Assembly (NCBI GenBank): GCA_963833495.1
Contig: CAWHYJ010000003.1
Coordinates: forward strand, 124,001-188,000
Origin: Fodinibacter sp963833495
GTDB lineage: Bacteria > Actinomycetota > Actinomycetes > Actinomycetales > Dermatophilaceae
Length of the DNA stretch: 64,000 nt
Direction of reading: 5' to 3'
The notes under the pieces are model-generated. The model worked only from the letters and a program-made list of their open reading frames with translations, did no database searches and was not told where the DNA came from. The stretch's first letter is position 1, and every line of letters begins with the position of its first letter. Shown one piece after another: positions 63,472 to 64,000 of this stretch. The translations under genes were made by a program, and so were the position numbers.

Positions 63472-64000
63472 CCGCCCTGCGCCTCGCCCTCACCGAGCTG
63501 CGCCGCATCGGTGCCAGCCGGGTCGGTCGCCTCGCGCTGGTCGCCATGGTGCTCGTTCCGTCGATCTACGGCGGCCTGTACCTCTACGCCAACAACGACC
63601 CCTACGGCGGCCTGAACCGGGTGCCGGCCGCCCTCGTCGTCGAGGACACCGGCACCACGCTGTCGACGGGTGAGCGGCTCGAGGTCGGCGACCAGGTGGC
63701 CGACACGCTGCTGGAGAAGAACACCTTCGACTGGTCGCGCGTCGACCGGGCCGAGGCGGATGCCGGGCTCGAGGCGGGCGACTACGACCTCGTGCTCGTC
63801 GTGCCGGTGAGCTTCTCGAAGGACCTCGCCTCCAGTGCCACGAACGACCCGCGTCAGGCGACTCTGCAGATCCGCACCAACGATGCCAACAACTACCTGG
63901 CCCGCACCATCGCCAACACCCTGGTCAGCCAGGTGACCGCCTCGGTCGCCGAGCAGGTCAGCTCGACGGCAGCGAGCCGTTTCCTCGAGGGCTTCGCCGA
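63468..64000 (+). CDS. YhgE/Pip family membrane protein, partial
   Basis: The first 177 codons are present and the gene runs off the window. A first membrane helix (LALVAMVLVPSIYGGLYLYA) is followed by NNDPYGGLNRVPAALVVEDT and ANNYLARTIANTLVSQVTAS, typical of the N-terminus of YhgE/Pip proteins, which resemble ABC-2 permeases with large outside domains. Related proteins serve as phage receptors or in secretion-related export. Coupled to the degenerate ATPase gene and presumably under the TetR at 62104. Confidence 0.9.
   Translation, partial: MTALRLALTELRRIGASRVGRLALVAMVLVPSIYGGLYLYANNDPYGGLNRVPAALVVEDTGTTLSTGERLEVGDQVADTLLEKNTFDWSRVDRAEADAGLEAGDYDLVLVVPVSFSKDLASSATNDPRQATLQIRTNDANNYLARTIANTLVSQVTASVAEQVSSTAASRFLEGFA

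Overview
The window is very GC-rich DNA with densely packed, often overlapping genes (GTGA or ATGA stop/start overlaps are common) and a strong preference for G/C in third codon positions. Gene content points to an actinobacterium of the Micrococcales, most likely Intrasporangiaceae: a crtE-crtI-crtB type carotenoid cluster, CstR-type sulfur sensing, WS/DGAT storage-lipid enzyme, Rsm22-family protein, GCS2 ligase and YhgE/Pip protein. The family-level placement is inference. It looks like ordinary chromosome: I saw no transposase, integrase, phage gene, rRNA, tRNA or CRISPR array.

Layout. 1-4339 (minus): carotenoid operon crtE, crtI, a single-frame CrtB-Idi fusion, and the start of a lycopene cyclase domain gene. 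4572-8104: SpoIIE-type phosphatase and a convergent, overlapping HATPase protein (candidate partner-switching signalling), then a lipoprotein. 8185-16838: small enzymes (DUF2237, FMN-split-barrel, globin, VOC), an alpha/beta hydrolase + WS/DGAT pair, MT0933-like protein, fumarase, beta-carbonic anhydrase, GCS2 ligase. 16855-24346: a large LuxR-type ATPase regulator, a beta-lactamase-fold lipoprotein lacking its SxxK nucleophile motif, and a SWIM-SNF2 helicase. 24475-27514: an OmpR-type two-component system divergent from a secreted two-repeat protein, with nested inverted repeats between them. 27580-33230: aldehyde dehydrogenase, class III aminotransferase and a glycerophosphotransferase-like gene in one operon, then HU and an Rsm22-like methyltransferase.

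33315-38161 is a coherent sulfur/persulfide-response region: thioredoxin, a CstR-like repressor (two Cys, no copper-ligand His), two methyltransferases, a CoA-disulfide reductase-rhodanese fusion and three very small proteins, with five copies of an ATAC-type 16-bp dyad. 38252-41105: zinc alcohol dehydrogenase, a LacI regulator with a CelR/CebR-like operator over its own start, and a secreted protein. 41330-42900: a JmjC oxygenase translationally coupled to a tiny three-repeat Gly/Asp/His protein. 43085-46854: cNMP-CBS-DUF294 protein, exonuclease and LysR. 46856-47970: ferredoxin and a 5'-truncated NuoF-like gene bracketed by two copies of a related inverted-repeat element. 47923-53166: TetR/MMPL exporter operon divergent from a class V aminotransferase. 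53237-64000: YdeI, membrane proteins, HAD, two acetyltransferases, M48 peptidase, NAD+ synthetase, TetR, and a degenerate ABC ATPase + YhgE/Pip pair.

Two window-wide signals stand out. The octamer GGATGCCG / CGGCATCC recurs far more often than base composition predicts, on both strands and often at the cost of rare codons. At least five genes (near 38010, 48025, 59653, 61846 and 62925) show single-base frame breaks in otherwise well-conserved coding sequence, including the normally essential nadE, which suggests uncorrected indels in the assembly or unusual decay. Several genes also appear leaderless, with a -10-like hexamer ending 7-8 bases before the start codon.
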